Part shown: positions 1 through 7,555 of the stretch, piece after piece
How positions within the stretch are numbered: the first letter of the stretch is position 1
Layout: every line of letters starts with the position of its first letter
Origin: VMSU01 sp031400755
Lineage (GTDB): Bacteria > Desulfobacterota > Desulfobulbia > Desulfobulbales > VMSU01
Length of the DNA stretch: 29,803 nucleotides
Assembly (NCBI GenBank): GCA_031400755.1
Contig: JANNQL010000067.1
Span: 1-29,803 of the forward strand
Direction of reading: 5' to 3'
Made by a program: the position numbers and the translations under genes
The notes under the pieces: model-generated
Told to the model about the DNA's origin: nothing
What the model saw: only the letters and a program-made list of their open reading frames with translations
The model's database searches: none

Positions 1-1
1 G

Positions 2-154
2 CTCGCCATTGATGGACGAACCGTTTATGGAGTGTCGCTGGGCCCCGACCAGGAAGGACTCCTTGTGATCAGGGACAAGGCAGGAAATGACCATCATGTT
101 CTGTCTGGGGATATTGAGCTTGACCCTAACACACTAAATGGCTATTTTCCCTGA
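2..154 (+). CDS. birA: C-terminal fragment of biotin-[acetyl-CoA carboxylase] ligase (BirA-like), 5' end outside window
   Basis: Only the last 50 codons are present, read from base 2 to the TGA at 152-154. The translation carries the small beta-barrel typical of the BirA C-terminal domain: a Gly-Arg-Thr-Val-Tyr-Gly strand, a stretch ending in Leu-Leu-Val-Ile, and the closing Leu-Ser-Gly-Asp-Ile-Glu-Leu motif that matches the LSGDVSL-type ending of this family. BirA attaches biotin to the carrier protein of acetyl-CoA carboxylase in the cytoplasm. The catalytic domain, and any N-terminal repressor domain, lies upstream of the window, so the DNA-binding (class I/II) status cannot be judged. The last 29 bases overlap the convergent 44-residue ORF on the other strand. 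A BirA-like barrel fused to another protein is possible but less likely. Confidence 0.6.
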   Translation, partial: LAIDGRTVYGVSLGPDQEGLLVIRDKAGNDHHVLSGDIELDPNTLNGYFP

Positions 155-260
155 GCTGATTGAGATGCTCCGCGGTGCGGTTTTTGTGGTCGCGCAGATA
201 ATAGATGAAGAAACCGACCAGGGGGCCAAGGGTAATAAAGAGTAAAAAATCCCACCACAT
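126..260 (-). CDS. Small single-pass membrane protein, 44 aa, unknown function
   Basis: This short ORF begins with ATG at 258-260 and ends with TAG at 126-128. It is preceded by GGGAGGT about seven bases upstream of the start, one of the better ribosome binding sites in the window, and this is the main reason to believe it. The protein opens with a hydrophobic aromatic-rich helix (Met-Trp-Trp-Asp-Phe-Leu-Leu-Phe..., through Phe-Phe-Ile-Tyr-Tyr-Leu, about residues 4-24). A short, charged, likely cytoplasmic tail containing RDHKNRTAEH follows. The layout resembles small subunits or regulators of membrane complexes, but no family is recognised. Its 3' end overlaps the end of the convergent birA gene by 29 bases. 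It could be a chance ORF, although the membrane helix plus ribosome site make that less likely. Confidence 0.5.
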   Translation of the reverse strand: MWWDFLLFITLGPLVGFFIYYLRDHKNRTAEHLNQLRENSHLVC

Positions 261-591
261 AATGTTACCTCCCGCAGTAAGGGTGCGCATCTGATTACGG
301 TTTTGTTAAAAAAAAATCGGCACGACAATGTACACTGGACAGACGTTCTTCTTGATATAACTATAGGATTGAGCGCCCAGTAAAGCAAATTTTTTTCGAA
401 CAACGTACCTGATATGGTGTTCTTAAGTGAAGGCTTACGCAGCATGTGGTAGTTAATTGGTTTCGAGGCATTTTGTATGTCTTGCCATCCCCGGATGGCA
501 GGGGGCGAAGATATGCCAAATAAGATTAACTCAGGAAGTCCCAGGAAGTTCAGCAACAAAATAATCTGATAACCTCTTCATACAGGAAACA
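261..591. other. Intergenic region, divergent between the small membrane ORF and rdgB
   Basis: No convincing gene is seen. The stretch is more A/T-rich than its surroundings and contains a run of nine A residues near 309-317. A short perfect hairpin with 7-base arms lies at 483-489 and 494-500 (TGCCATC / GATGGCA), without a U-tract. Promoters for both flanking divergent genes should lie here, but no clear -35/-10 pair could be assigned. The rdgB ribosome site (AGGAAAC) is just before 592. Confidence 0.4.
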
Positions 592-1278
592 ATGCAGAAA
601 ACAGTCATAGTGCTAGCCACCAGGAACCAAGGCAAGGTTTTGGAATTTCAGGAGATGCTTAAAAATTATCCGGTCGATATCCGGTGTCTGGCCGATTTTG
701 GCCAGATCCCTGAGGTGGAAGAGGATGGTGAAACTTTTGATGACAATGCCTATAAAAAGGCGCTGTTCACGGCCAAGGTCCTGGGTCTGCCGGCCATCTC
801 CGATGATTCAGGACTGGTGGTCGAGGCCCTGGGCGGGGCACCCGGCGTCCATTCGGCCCGTTATGCGGGGCCTGGCGCCAGCGATCAGGACAATATAAAC
901 AAACTCCTACTTGAGTTGAAGGACGAAAAAAATCGTCGGGCTGCCTTTCAGTGTGTGCTGTCAATCGCCGTGCCCAGTGGGCCGGCGTTGACTTATGAGG
1001 GAAGCTGTCAGGGCATTATTACGGAAGAGGCGCAAGGCGAGGGCGGGTTTGGTTATGACCCGGTTTTTTTCTGTCCAGAGCTAGGCAAGACCTTTGCACA
1101 GGCCTCGATAGCGGAAAAAAATAGGATAAGCCACCGCGGCAAGGCCTTGGCGGAAGTTGGGGCCGAGTTTGAGAAGATTCTGGCCTGGCTCAAGGCAAGA
1201 CTGGTGGAGATGAAGCCTGAAAAACCGGACCACCTCCAGTACGAGCATAATGACTGGTCTCAGGAAAAGATGGTGTGA
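592..1278 (+). CDS. rdgB: XTP/dITP pyrophosphatase (RdgB/HAM1 family)
   Basis: The enzyme hydrolyses dITP, XTP and ITP to the monophosphates plus pyrophosphate, cleaning deaminated purines from the cytoplasmic nucleotide pool. Family signatures are all present: the N-terminal substrate loop Ala-Thr-Arg-Asn-Gln-Gly-Lys (residues 9-15), the catalytic acidic pair in ISDDSGL (Asp71-Asp72), the GGFGYDP loop (151-157) and the C-terminal SHRGKAL (180-186). At 228 residues it is about 30 longer than the usual 195-200. The extra part is a charged C-terminal tail after residue 200 with no recognisable domain. The start is the ATG at 592, preceded by AGGAAAC. It stands alone on the plus strand and converges with the nine-gene minus operon, with only six bases between the stop codons. 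Expression control is not evident. Confidence 0.95.
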   Translation: MQKTVIVLATRNQGKVLEFQEMLKNYPVDIRCLADFGQIPEVEEDGETFDDNAYKKALFTAKVLGLPAISDDSGLVVEALGGAPGVHSARYAGPGASDQDNINKLLLELKDEKNRRAAFQCVLSIAVPSGPALTYEGSCQGIITEEAQGEGGFGYDPVFFCPELGKTFAQASIAEKNRISHRGKALAEVGAEFEKILAWLKARLVEMKPEKPDHLQYEHNDWSQEKMV

Positions 1279-1284
1279 ACTAGC

Positions 1285-1509
1285 TCACTTGTTAACGGCG
1301 GTTTCCACTTCACTGTGTCGCGCCTGGAGCAGAATGAGGCAGCGGCCAGCACGGGCAAGACCCAGCTCGTTGCCTTTTTGCTCATAGTACATGGCGCTCA
1401 TCTCCAGCGAATCCCGTGCCTCTTGCAAATACCTGAGTTGGGCCCGTAGCGGCTCGACCCGCCAGGCCTCAATGGCGGCCACGGTCTGCTGTTCGTTGTC
1501 AATCGTCAT
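1285..1509 (-). CDS. Hypothetical protein, 74 aa, helical
   Basis: This is the last gene of the nine-gene minus-strand operon, starting six bases after the stop of the PilZ gene. The sequence is almost entirely predicted helix, rich in Leu, Ala, Glu, Gln and Arg (for example LRAQLRYLQEARDSLEM), with no membrane segment, signal peptide or metal motif. It looks like a small helical-hairpin protein. The tight spacing to the PilZ gene suggests co-translation and possibly a shared pathway, which is inference only. No family is recognised. The coding call rests on operon position, direction and the absence of a competing ORF in this gap. Confidence 0.6.
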   Translation of the reverse strand: MTIDNEQQTVAAIEAWRVEPLRAQLRYLQEARDSLEMSAMYYEQKGNELGLARAGRCLILLQARHSEVETAVNK

Positions 1510-1515
1510 GGTCTT

Positions 1516-1878
1516 CTAATCGTTAAAGCCGACCTGATTGATCAGGATCATGAACAGCCGTCTGGTCTTTTCATTAAGATCAGGTGTGGTGAAACCGGTG
1601 GCGAAAAAGTCCGGGTTGACGTCCTGACTGCACCAGGTGCTGGTGCCTGTAAAATGCACTTCCCGCTCCGGGCAATACTCCTCCGGCATGATCATGCGGA
1701 GAGAGAAGGTCTGCCCTGGGGCGATCTCTTCCTTGCTGATCAGTTTAATCCCTTTAACGTTCAGGTCCACCAGGTGACCCAGGAGCTTGCCGGTTGCCTG
1801 GTCAAACACCTCCAGATAATAGATGAGGTGCCGCCGTTTCAATTGCCGTAGTTCATTGAATCTGTCCGCTTCCGCCAT
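1516..1878 (-). CDS. PilZ domain protein (probable c-di-GMP effector)
   Basis: This 120-residue protein is a stand-alone PilZ domain, the common bacterial receptor module for cyclic di-GMP. The N-terminal arginine switch is visible as RQLKR (Arg11-x3-Arg15). It is followed by the barrel strand LGHLVDLNVKGIKLIS, whose DxNxxG (Asp38, Asn40, Gly43) corresponds to the family's (D/N)xSxxG motif, with Asn in place of Ser. The rest is a beta-barrel ending in a C-terminal helix near residues 100-118. There are no output domains, so it probably acts by binding a partner protein. It lies 12 bases downstream of cmk, in the same operon as an HD-GYP response regulator, which could degrade the same messenger. 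The Ser-to-Asn change may lower ligand affinity. Confidence 0.85.
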   Translation of the reverse strand: MAEADRFNELRQLKRRHLIYYLEVFDQATGKLLGHLVDLNVKGIKLISKEEIAPGQTFSLRMIMPEEYCPEREVHFTGTSTWCSQDVNPDFFATGFTTPDLNEKTRRLFMILINQVGFND

Positions 1879-1890
1879 CGTCCCCTCCTG

Positions 1891-2562
1891 TTAGTTACCT
1901 TTGATTTTGTCCAACATGTATTGGACAACCTGGTCAATCGTCATCAATGATGAATCGATCATCACTGCGTCAGTCGCTGGTTTAAGGGGCGCCAAGGTCC
2001 GGGCGCTGTCATCGTGGTCCCGCTGTTTGATCTGCCTTAAAATTTCCTTGTAATTGGCCGCCATCCCCTTTTCCATGAGTTGTTCTGTGCGGCGGCGGGC
2101 CCGTTCCTCCGGGGTGGCGGACAGGTAAAACTTATGGGCGGCCTGGGGGAAGACCACGGTCCCCATGTCCCGTCCTTCGACGACTACCGACTGTCTGGCC
2201 GCCATGGCCTGTTGCAAAATGGTGAGTGTTTGCCGGACCGGGGCCAGGGCGGAGACCTTGGAGGCCATCATCCCCATTTCAGCGGTGCGGATGGCCGTGG
2301 ACACATCTTCGCCATTCATGATGACCTGCGAGTCTAAGGCGCCAGGGAGTAATTGCAGCTCTATGGTCGTCATCAATCGCCGTACGGCGGCATCGTCATC
2401 CAGGTCCACTGACTGGCGCTGGGCAAGAAGTCCCACTGCCCGGTACATGGCGCCGGTATCAAGATAGGTTGAGTTCAGGCGCTGGGCCAGCAGTCGGCTG
2501 ATGGTGCTCTTGCCGGAGCCGGAGGGGCCGTCGATGGTGATGATCTGATTGCTTGCCGTCAT
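1891..2562 (-). CDS. cmk: Cytidylate kinase
   Basis: Cmk phosphorylates CMP and dCMP with ATP in the cytoplasm, supplying CDP and dCDP for RNA, DNA and phospholipid synthesis. The P-loop GPSGSGKST is at residues 12-20. The CMP-binding region LDTGAMYRAVGLLA follows at about 35-48, and VVEGRDMGTVVFP and the lid-type SATPEERARRRTEQ lie further on. At 223 residues it has the normal length. Its ATG start overlaps the hisC stop by four bases (ATGA), indicating translational coupling. It sits inside the nine-gene operon, between hisC and the PilZ gene. In many other genomes cmk precedes rpsA or ispH; neither follows here. No regulatory site was seen. Confidence 0.96.
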   Translation of the reverse strand: MTASNQIITIDGPSGSGKSTISRLLAQRLNSTYLDTGAMYRAVGLLAQRQSVDLDDDAAVRRLMTTIELQLLPGALDSQVIMNGEDVSTAIRTAEMGMMASKVSALAPVRQTLTILQQAMAARQSVVVEGRDMGTVVFPQAAHKFYLSATPEERARRRTEQLMEKGMAANYKEILRQIKQRDHDDSARTLAPLKPATDAVMIDSSLMTIDQVVQYMLDKIKGN

Positions 2563-3659
2563 GGATTGAGTTCGCTCAGGGTGGCGGCCACGGCCTGTAG
2601 CAAGCGCTCGTTTTCGGCAACGGTGCCGACGGTGATGCGGATATAGGTCGGCAGTCCATAGGCCGTCATCGGGCGGACAATGACCCCTTTTTTGAGCATG
2701 GCCTGATAAAAGACCTTGCCGTCTTGTTTGAGATCGACCAGGAAAAAATTGGTCTGGGTCGGTAAGGGCGTTACTCTTAGGGCGGCAAGCCGTGCTGAGA
2801 GCCAGGCGATGCCCTCCTTGGTCATGGCCATGGTCTTCTGGTAATGCTCCTCATCACCGAGTGCGGCGATGGCGCCAATCTGGGCCAGACTATTGACGTT
2901 GAAGGGGCCGCGCACTCGGTGCAGGCAGTCGGCAATCTGCGGCGGCATGAGGCCGTAGCCAATCCGCAGGCCGGCCAGGCCGTAAGCCTTGGAGAAGGTG
3001 CGCAGGCCGACCACCGGCTTGGGGCCTGCGAGATAGTCGCGGACATCAATTCGTTTGTCCTGATCGACAAAATCAAGATAGGCCTCATCGAGAACGGTCA
3101 CCACCTGGTCCGGCACCTGGGCCAGAAAGGCCTCGAAGGCCTCTTTCGTGAAGATGGTGCCGGTGGGATTATTGGGGTTGTCGAGGAAGATCAGCCGGGT
3201 GCGGTCGGTGATCCGGGCCAGGATAGCGTCAAGGTCATGGTGCATATTGGCGAGCGCCACCACCCGGTTGACCCCACCCTGGGCCTGGGCCACCTTGGGA
3301 TAGACCAGGAAGGACGGGCTGGATGAAATTACCTCGTCGCCGGGCATGACCAGGGCGGCGGCCAGGAGGACGATGATCTCGTCCGAGCCGTTGCCAAAGA
3401 CGATCTGCTCAGGTTTGACCCCGAGCTTTGCCGACAGGGCCTGGGCCAGATAGTAACAACTGCCGTCCGGGTAGCGGTGCAGATTGGCCAGCGCCCCGGC
3501 GATGGCCTGCACGGCCTTGGGGGATGGGCCTAAAGAATTTTCGTTGGAGGCCATCTTGATGGAGCCGCTGATGCCGTATTCGCGCTCCAGCTCCTCAAGG
3601 GGTTTGCCGGGCGGATAGGGGACGAGGGTGCGAATATGTTCCGGAATGGTGAGCTTCAT
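2559..3659 (-). CDS. hisC: Histidinol-phosphate aminotransferase
   Basis: HisC converts imidazole-acetol phosphate plus glutamate to histidinol phosphate, a late step of histidine biosynthesis. It is a fold-type I PLP enzyme. Visible landmarks are KMASNENSLGPSP (about 35-47), FGNGSDEII (88-96), NPNNPTG (161-167), VLDEAYLDF (189-197), the PLP lysine in TFSKAYGLAGLR (Lys224) and a C-terminal arginine region, YIRITVG. The 366-residue length is typical. The gene overlaps gatA upstream and cmk downstream by four bases each. No other his genes are in the window. The same fold also serves in aromatic or phenylalanine transamination, and HisC paralogues with broad specificity exist, so histidine biosynthesis as the only role is a family-based inference. 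Confidence 0.93.
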   Translation of the reverse strand: MKLTIPEHIRTLVPYPPGKPLEELEREYGISGSIKMASNENSLGPSPKAVQAIAGALANLHRYPDGSCYYLAQALSAKLGVKPEQIVFGNGSDEIIVLLAAALVMPGDEVISSSPSFLVYPKVAQAQGGVNRVVALANMHHDLDAILARITDRTRLIFLDNPNNPTGTIFTKEAFEAFLAQVPDQVVTVLDEAYLDFVDQDKRIDVRDYLAGPKPVVGLRTFSKAYGLAGLRIGYGLMPPQIADCLHRVRGPFNVNSLAQIGAIAALGDEEHYQKTMAMTKEGIAWLSARLAALRVTPLPTQTNFFLVDLKQDGKVFYQAMLKKGVIVRPMTAYGLPTYIRITVGTVAENERLLQAVAATLSELNP

Positions 3660-5128
3660 GGATTACCCCCGCTCAAGGCCGGTCGGCGCTCGCTGATGCC
3701 GAGGGCCTGCTCCAGGGCGTAAGCGATTTTGAGCAGGGTCCCTTCCTGGAAATGGGGGCCCTGGATCTGGAAGCCGATGGGCAGCCCGGCCCGGCTAAAG
3801 CCGCAGGGCAGGGAGATGGCCGGCAGTCCGGCCAGATTGGTGCAGATGGTCAGGGCGTCGGACAGGTAGACGGAGAGCGGGTCGTCGGCCTTGTCGCCTA
3901 AGCGCCAGGCAGGGGTTGGGGTGACCGGGGATACCAGGGCGTCGCAGGCGGTGAAGGCCTTTTGGTAATCTTCAATAATTTTCGTTCGGACCTGGGAGGC
4001 CTTTTTGTAGTAGGCGTCATAGTAGCCGGAGGACAGGGCGTAGGTGCCGATGATGATGCGGCGTTTGACTTCTGGGCCAAAGCCCTGCGAGCGGGTGGTC
4101 TTGTACATCTCAAGCAGGGTGTTTGCCTCTTGATTGCGGAAGCCGTATTTGACCCCATCGTAGCGCGCCAAATTGGAGCTGGCCTCGGCCGGGGCGATGA
4201 TGTAATAGGCAGCAATGCCGTATTCGGTATGGGGCAGGGAGACCTCGACGGTCTCGGCCCCGGCCTCTCGCAGCAGTTTAATGCCGTTTTCTACCGCCGC
4301 CCGGACCTCCGGATCCAGGCCTTCGCTGAAGTACTCTTTGGGGATGCCGACTTTCACTCCGCGCAGGTCTTGGCTGAGGCTGGCGGTAAAGTCCGGCATT
4401 GGTTCCCTTACCGAGGTCGAGTCCCGCGGGTCGTGGCCGCCAATGCTGTTCAGCATCAGGGCGCAGTCGCGGACATCCTTGGTCAGGGGGCCGATCTGGT
4501 CGAGCGATGAGGCAAAGGCCAGGAGGCCAAAGCGCGACACCCGGCCATAGGTGGGTTTCATGCCGACCACGCCGCAATGGGAGGCGGGTTGCCGCACCGA
4601 GCCGCCGGTGTCGGAGCCGAGGGAGGCGATGCACTGGCCGGCAGCTACCGATGCGGCTGAGCCGCCGCTGGAACCACCGCAGATGTGGGCCGTATTCCAC
4701 GGGTTCTTGGGTACGCCGTAGGCGCAGTTTTCATTGGCCGAACCCATGGCGAACTCATCCATGCTGACCTTGCCGACCATGACCGCCCCCTGTTCCTTGA
4801 GACGGCTGACGACGGTGGCGTCGTAGGGCGGCACAAAGGGTTCCAGGATCTTGGAGCCGCAGGTCGTCCTGATGCCTTTAGTGCAAAGGACATCCTTGAT
4901 CGACAGGGGGATGCCGCACAAAGGGCCGCCTTCGCCCTTGGCCAACATATTGTCTGCTGCCTGGGCCTGGGTCAGGGCCAGCTCGCGGCTTTCGGTGATA
5001 AAGGCGCTGACCTGCGGCTCCACCTGATCGAGGCGGGCCAGGACCTGCTTGGTCAATTCAACGGCGGACAGCTGCCTGGTTTTCAACAGCTCGTGGAGCT
5101 GGTGGATGGTCTGATCGTATAATTCCAT
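3656..5128 (-). CDS. gatA: Aspartyl/glutamyl-tRNA(Asn/Gln) amidotransferase subunit A
   Basis: GatA is the amidase subunit of the GatCAB complex. It releases ammonia from glutamine so that Glu-tRNA(Gln) or Asp-tRNA(Asn) can be amidated. The amidase-signature triad is intact: Lys78 in LSIKDV, the cis-serine in GGSSGGSAAS (Ser153) and the nucleophile Ser177 in DTGGSVRQPA. The 490-residue length and the C-terminal LPAISLPCGF segment are normal. It follows gatC by 26 bases and overlaps hisC by four. gatB is not in the window, so the third subunit must be encoded elsewhere. Some unrelated amidases share the triad, but linkage to gatC makes the GatA assignment secure. Confidence 0.96.
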   Translation of the reverse strand: MELYDQTIHQLHELLKTRQLSAVELTKQVLARLDQVEPQVSAFITESRELALTQAQAADNMLAKGEGGPLCGIPLSIKDVLCTKGIRTTCGSKILEPFVPPYDATVVSRLKEQGAVMVGKVSMDEFAMGSANENCAYGVPKNPWNTAHICGGSSGGSAASVAAGQCIASLGSDTGGSVRQPASHCGVVGMKPTYGRVSRFGLLAFASSLDQIGPLTKDVRDCALMLNSIGGHDPRDSTSVREPMPDFTASLSQDLRGVKVGIPKEYFSEGLDPEVRAAVENGIKLLREAGAETVEVSLPHTEYGIAAYYIIAPAEASSNLARYDGVKYGFRNQEANTLLEMYKTTRSQGFGPEVKRRIIIGTYALSSGYYDAYYKKASQVRTKIIEDYQKAFTACDALVSPVTPTPAWRLGDKADDPLSVYLSDALTICTNLAGLPAISLPCGFSRAGLPIGFQIQGPHFQEGTLLKIAYALEQALGISERRPALSGGNP

Positions 5129-5154
5129 TCTATCCTCGTGCGGGGAAGACGCTA

Positions 5155-5442
5155 TCAGCTAATAATTTTAGGGACGACAAAGGCCTCGCCGTTTTGTTTA
5201 GGGCCATTTTTGAGGGCCTCGGCCTGAGGTAGCGAGGGGATGACCACATCATCGCGGAAGGCGTTGTTGATGGCCAGGGCGTGGGTGGTTGGCGAGACGC
5301 CGGCGGTGTTCAGCTCGTTTAATTTACTGATATAGGTCAAGATGGCGCCGACCTCGTCCGCCATCTGGGCGACTTCGGCTTGATTCAGTTCAAGCCGGGC
5401 CAGATGGGCGACCTTGCTGATTTCTTCGGGGGTGATCTGCAT
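5155..5442 (-). CDS. gatC: Aspartyl/glutamyl-tRNA(Asn/Gln) amidotransferase subunit C
   Basis: GatC is the small subunit that wraps around GatA and joins it to GatB. The 95-residue protein shows the family pattern: an N-terminal EEISKVAHLARLEL helix, then a helix ending in ILTYISKLNELNT, then a C-terminal extended segment with FRDDVV and a Glu-Ala-Leu-Lys-Asn-Gly-Pro-Lys stretch ending in FVVPKII. It starts at the ATG at 5440-5442, 18 bases after the response-regulator stop, and precedes gatA in the usual C-A order. Such proteins are needed wherever GlnRS or AsnRS is missing, which is common in anaerobic Desulfobacterota. Confidence 0.94.
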   Translation of the reverse strand: MQITPEEISKVAHLARLELNQAEVAQMADEVGAILTYISKLNELNTAGVSPTTHALAINNAFRDDVVIPSLPQAEALKNGPKQNGEAFVVPKIIS

Positions 5443-5460
5443 GGCTGTTTGGTCCTTTAG

Positions 5461-6501
5461 CTATTGGTTACGCAGGTGTTTGATGAAGACTTCCACCACC
5501 TCGGGGTCAAATTGGCTGCCGGAACACTTATACAACTCTTCAATGGCTTCTTCCATTGATTTATTCACTTTATAACTACGTTCTGAGGTCATGGCATCGA
5601 AGCTGTCGGCCACGGTGACGATCTTGGCCAGCGGGTCGAGTTGGTGGCTCAGCAGGTTGCCGGGGTAGCCGGCGCCATCGACCCGTTCATGGTGCTGGAG
5701 GATGATCGTCCCTTCCCGACCGAGGAACTGTAAGGGCTGGATAATATTATGACCAATTTCCGGGTGCTGGGTGACCCGTTCCCATTCCTCAGAGGTTAGG
5801 GGCCCGGGCTTTTGGATGCAACTGACGTCAATCACCAGTTTGCCGACGTCATGGATCTGGCAGGCGCAGATCAGGGTGTGCATCTCCAGGCTGGAGAGTC
5901 CCATGGCCATGCCGATCATGGTGCCGAACTGGGTGACACGCTTGGTGTGGCCGGCGGTGTAATGGTCTTTTTCTTCGAGGGCGATCTGCAGGGTGGCGAT
6001 GGTGTTGATGGTGTTTTCTTCAAGCTGGCGGCTGTAATCATCCAGTAATTTGTTCTTGATCACCAGTTCTTTGGTCTTTTTCTTGACCTCAAATTCGAGG
6101 TTCTCCTCATAGGCCTTGTGCATGAGGATGAACATGCGTTTTTCAATGGCCCGCTTGATCTTGATCGCAAACATGTCCAGTTCGGCGATGGGTTTGGTCA
6201 GGAAATCATAGGCCCCCAGATTGATGGCCTTCAGGGCGTAATCCATTGAGCCGGCCCCGGTCAAAAAGAGGACCGGGATGGTGTTCTTGCGTTGGTTCAA
6301 GGCCTCCAGGGTCTCAAAACCATCCATGACCGGCATATTGATGTCAAGAATTATGGTGGAGAAACTCTCGTCAAGGGCGTCGAGGACTTCGCGGCCATTG
6401 GTGACGGCGACGACCTTGTAGCCGAAGATTTCCAGAATTTTCTTGATGGCCTCGCGGACTAAGGTGTCGTCATCGGCTATGAGGATTTTGGTGAGTTCCA
6501 T
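5461..6501 (-). CDS. Response regulator with HD-GYP phosphodiesterase domain
   Basis: This two-domain signalling protein consists of a CheY-like receiver (about residues 1-120) and an HD-GYP domain (about 165-340). The receiver has the acidic pocket ADDD (10-12) and phospho-acceptor Asp53 in LDINMP. The HD-GYP domain has HTKRV, the His217-Asp218 pair in IHDVGK and the full HHERVDGAGYP motif (270-280). A coiled linker lies between them. Intact HD-GYP domains hydrolyse cyclic di-GMP to GMP or pGpG. I use the ATG at 6501 because the receiver begins right there (MELTKILIADD). An upstream ATG at 6561 would add 20 residues and overlap the deacetylase-like gene by 50 bases. No strong ribosome site precedes 6501, so translational coupling to the upstream gene, 10 bases away, is likely. 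The cognate kinase is not adjacent. Confidence 0.93.
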   Translation of the reverse strand: MELTKILIADDDTLVREAIKKILEIFGYKVVAVTNGREVLDALDESFSTIILDINMPVMDGFETLEALNQRKNTIPVLFLTGAGSMDYALKAINLGAYDFLTKPIAELDMFAIKIKRAIEKRMFILMHKAYEENLEFEVKKKTKELVIKNKLLDDYSRQLEENTINTIATLQIALEEKDHYTAGHTKRVTQFGTMIGMAMGLSSLEMHTLICACQIHDVGKLVIDVSCIQKPGPLTSEEWERVTQHPEIGHNIIQPLQFLGREGTIILQHHERVDGAGYPGNLLSHQLDPLAKIVTVADSFDAMTSERSYKVNKSMEEAIEELYKCSGSQFDPEVVEVFIKHLRNQ

Positions 6502-6511
6502 GAATGTTAGT

Positions 6512-7555
6512 TTATAGACTCCAAAATTTTTTTGCAATATTTCTTGTTTCGTCCATGGCATTGAGCGGATAAGCGGCGGCGGTATAATCTATTAACGTCT
6601 TGTCGTCAAGTTGGGAGTGGCCCCGCATTTCGTCCAGGGTGGCGAAGACCCCCTCTTTTAGACCATGCATGGAATAGCCGCCCTCCAGGCAGGCCAGCAA
6701 GCGGTGGCTACAGACCTCGGCGGCCAAGTCGAGCAGGACCTTGGTCATATACGAGAAGCCGGGGCCGGTGACCATCATGCCGCCCAAGGGATCGTCCCGG
6801 TGGATATCGTAGCCAGCGGACAGGATGATCAGTTCAGGCTGATATTGGCGGGCGATGGGGGCCAGGAGGCCGTTGAAGACGGCGGCGTAGGCCAGGTTTT
6901 CAAGGCCTGCGGGCAGCGGCACATTGATGGTGTAACCCTCGCCCGCGCCACGGCCAATCTCGTAGGAGGCCCCGGTGCCGGGGTAATGCGGGTACTGGTG
7001 GGTGGAAAAATAGAGGACTTGGTCGGTATCGTAAAAGGAGTTCTGGGTGCCGTTGCCGTGATGCAGGTCCCAATCGACGATCAGCACCCGTTTGAGCTTG
7101 AGTTCGTTGATGGCGTAACGGGCGGCCACCGCCACATTATTGAACAGGCAGAAGCCCATGGCCCGGTCATGTTCGGCATGATGGCCAGGCGGCCGCACCA
7201 GGCAGAAGGCGTTTTTAATTTCGCCTTCCACCAGCATGCGAACGGCAGAGACGCCAGCCCCGGCCGCCAGGCAGGCCGCCTCATAGGAGAGAGGCGAGGT
7301 CTGGGTATCCGGGTCGAGGGTGACTTGGGCCTTGCCGGCAGTGGCCGCCACCCGGCGGACATAGGCCGGGCTGTGGTTCTGTTCAAGGAGGCGCTGTGAG
7401 GCTGGTTCAAAGGCAGGGAAGACAAATTGTTTGGCGATCTCAGACCGGTCCAGTTCTTCGTAGAGCACTTCAAGCCGCTGAGGCGATTCGACGTGGTTGA
7501 AGTCCTTCATGTGTTCCAGAAAGAGGGGGGAGCGGAAGATGGCGGTCTGTTTCAT
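6512..7555 (-). CDS. Histone deacetylase family protein (HDAC/AcuC/polyamine deacetylase-like hydrolase)
   Basis: This zinc amidohydrolase belongs to the arginase/deacetylase fold. Such bacterial enzymes remove acetyl or other acyl groups from protein lysines, polyamines or related small molecules in the cytoplasm. Conserved features are the paired histidines in RPPGHHAEHD (His125-His126), the zinc motif VDWDLHHGNGT (Asp163, His165) and the later acidic ligand in SAGYDIHRDDPLGGM (Asp255). YFSTHQYPHYPGTG (about 182-195) and the late glycine motif LEGGYS complete the set. At 347 residues the length is typical. It overlaps the cyclo-ligase gene by four bases and is followed closely by the HD-GYP regulator. 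The exact substrate cannot be read from sequence. AcuC, acetylpolyamine amidohydrolase and broader class II HDAC-like enzymes are all possible. Confidence 0.92.
   Translation of the reverse strand: MKQTAIFRSPLFLEHMKDFNHVESPQRLEVLYEELDRSEIAKQFVFPAFEPASQRLLEQNHSPAYVRRVAATAGKAQVTLDPDTQTSPLSYEAACLAAGAGVSAVRMLVEGEIKNAFCLVRPPGHHAEHDRAMGFCLFNNVAVAARYAINELKLKRVLIVDWDLHHGNGTQNSFYDTDQVLYFSTHQYPHYPGTGASYEIGRGAGEGYTINVPLPAGLENLAYAAVFNGLLAPIARQYQPELIILSAGYDIHRDDPLGGMMVTGPGFSYMTKVLLDLAAEVCSHRLLACLEGGYSMHGLKEGVFATLDEMRGHSQLDDKTLIDYTAAAYPLNAMDETRNIAKKFWSL

Noticed and set aside
134..559. 141-codon minus-strand ORF over the birA end and intergenic region
   Set aside because: No ribosome site, no recognisable protein; the 44-codon frame at 126-260 has a strong site and a plausible membrane helix instead.
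6665..7399. 244-codon plus-strand ORF opposite the deacetylase-like gene
   Set aside because: Low-complexity Gly/Asp/Val-rich shadow translation with no homology pattern.
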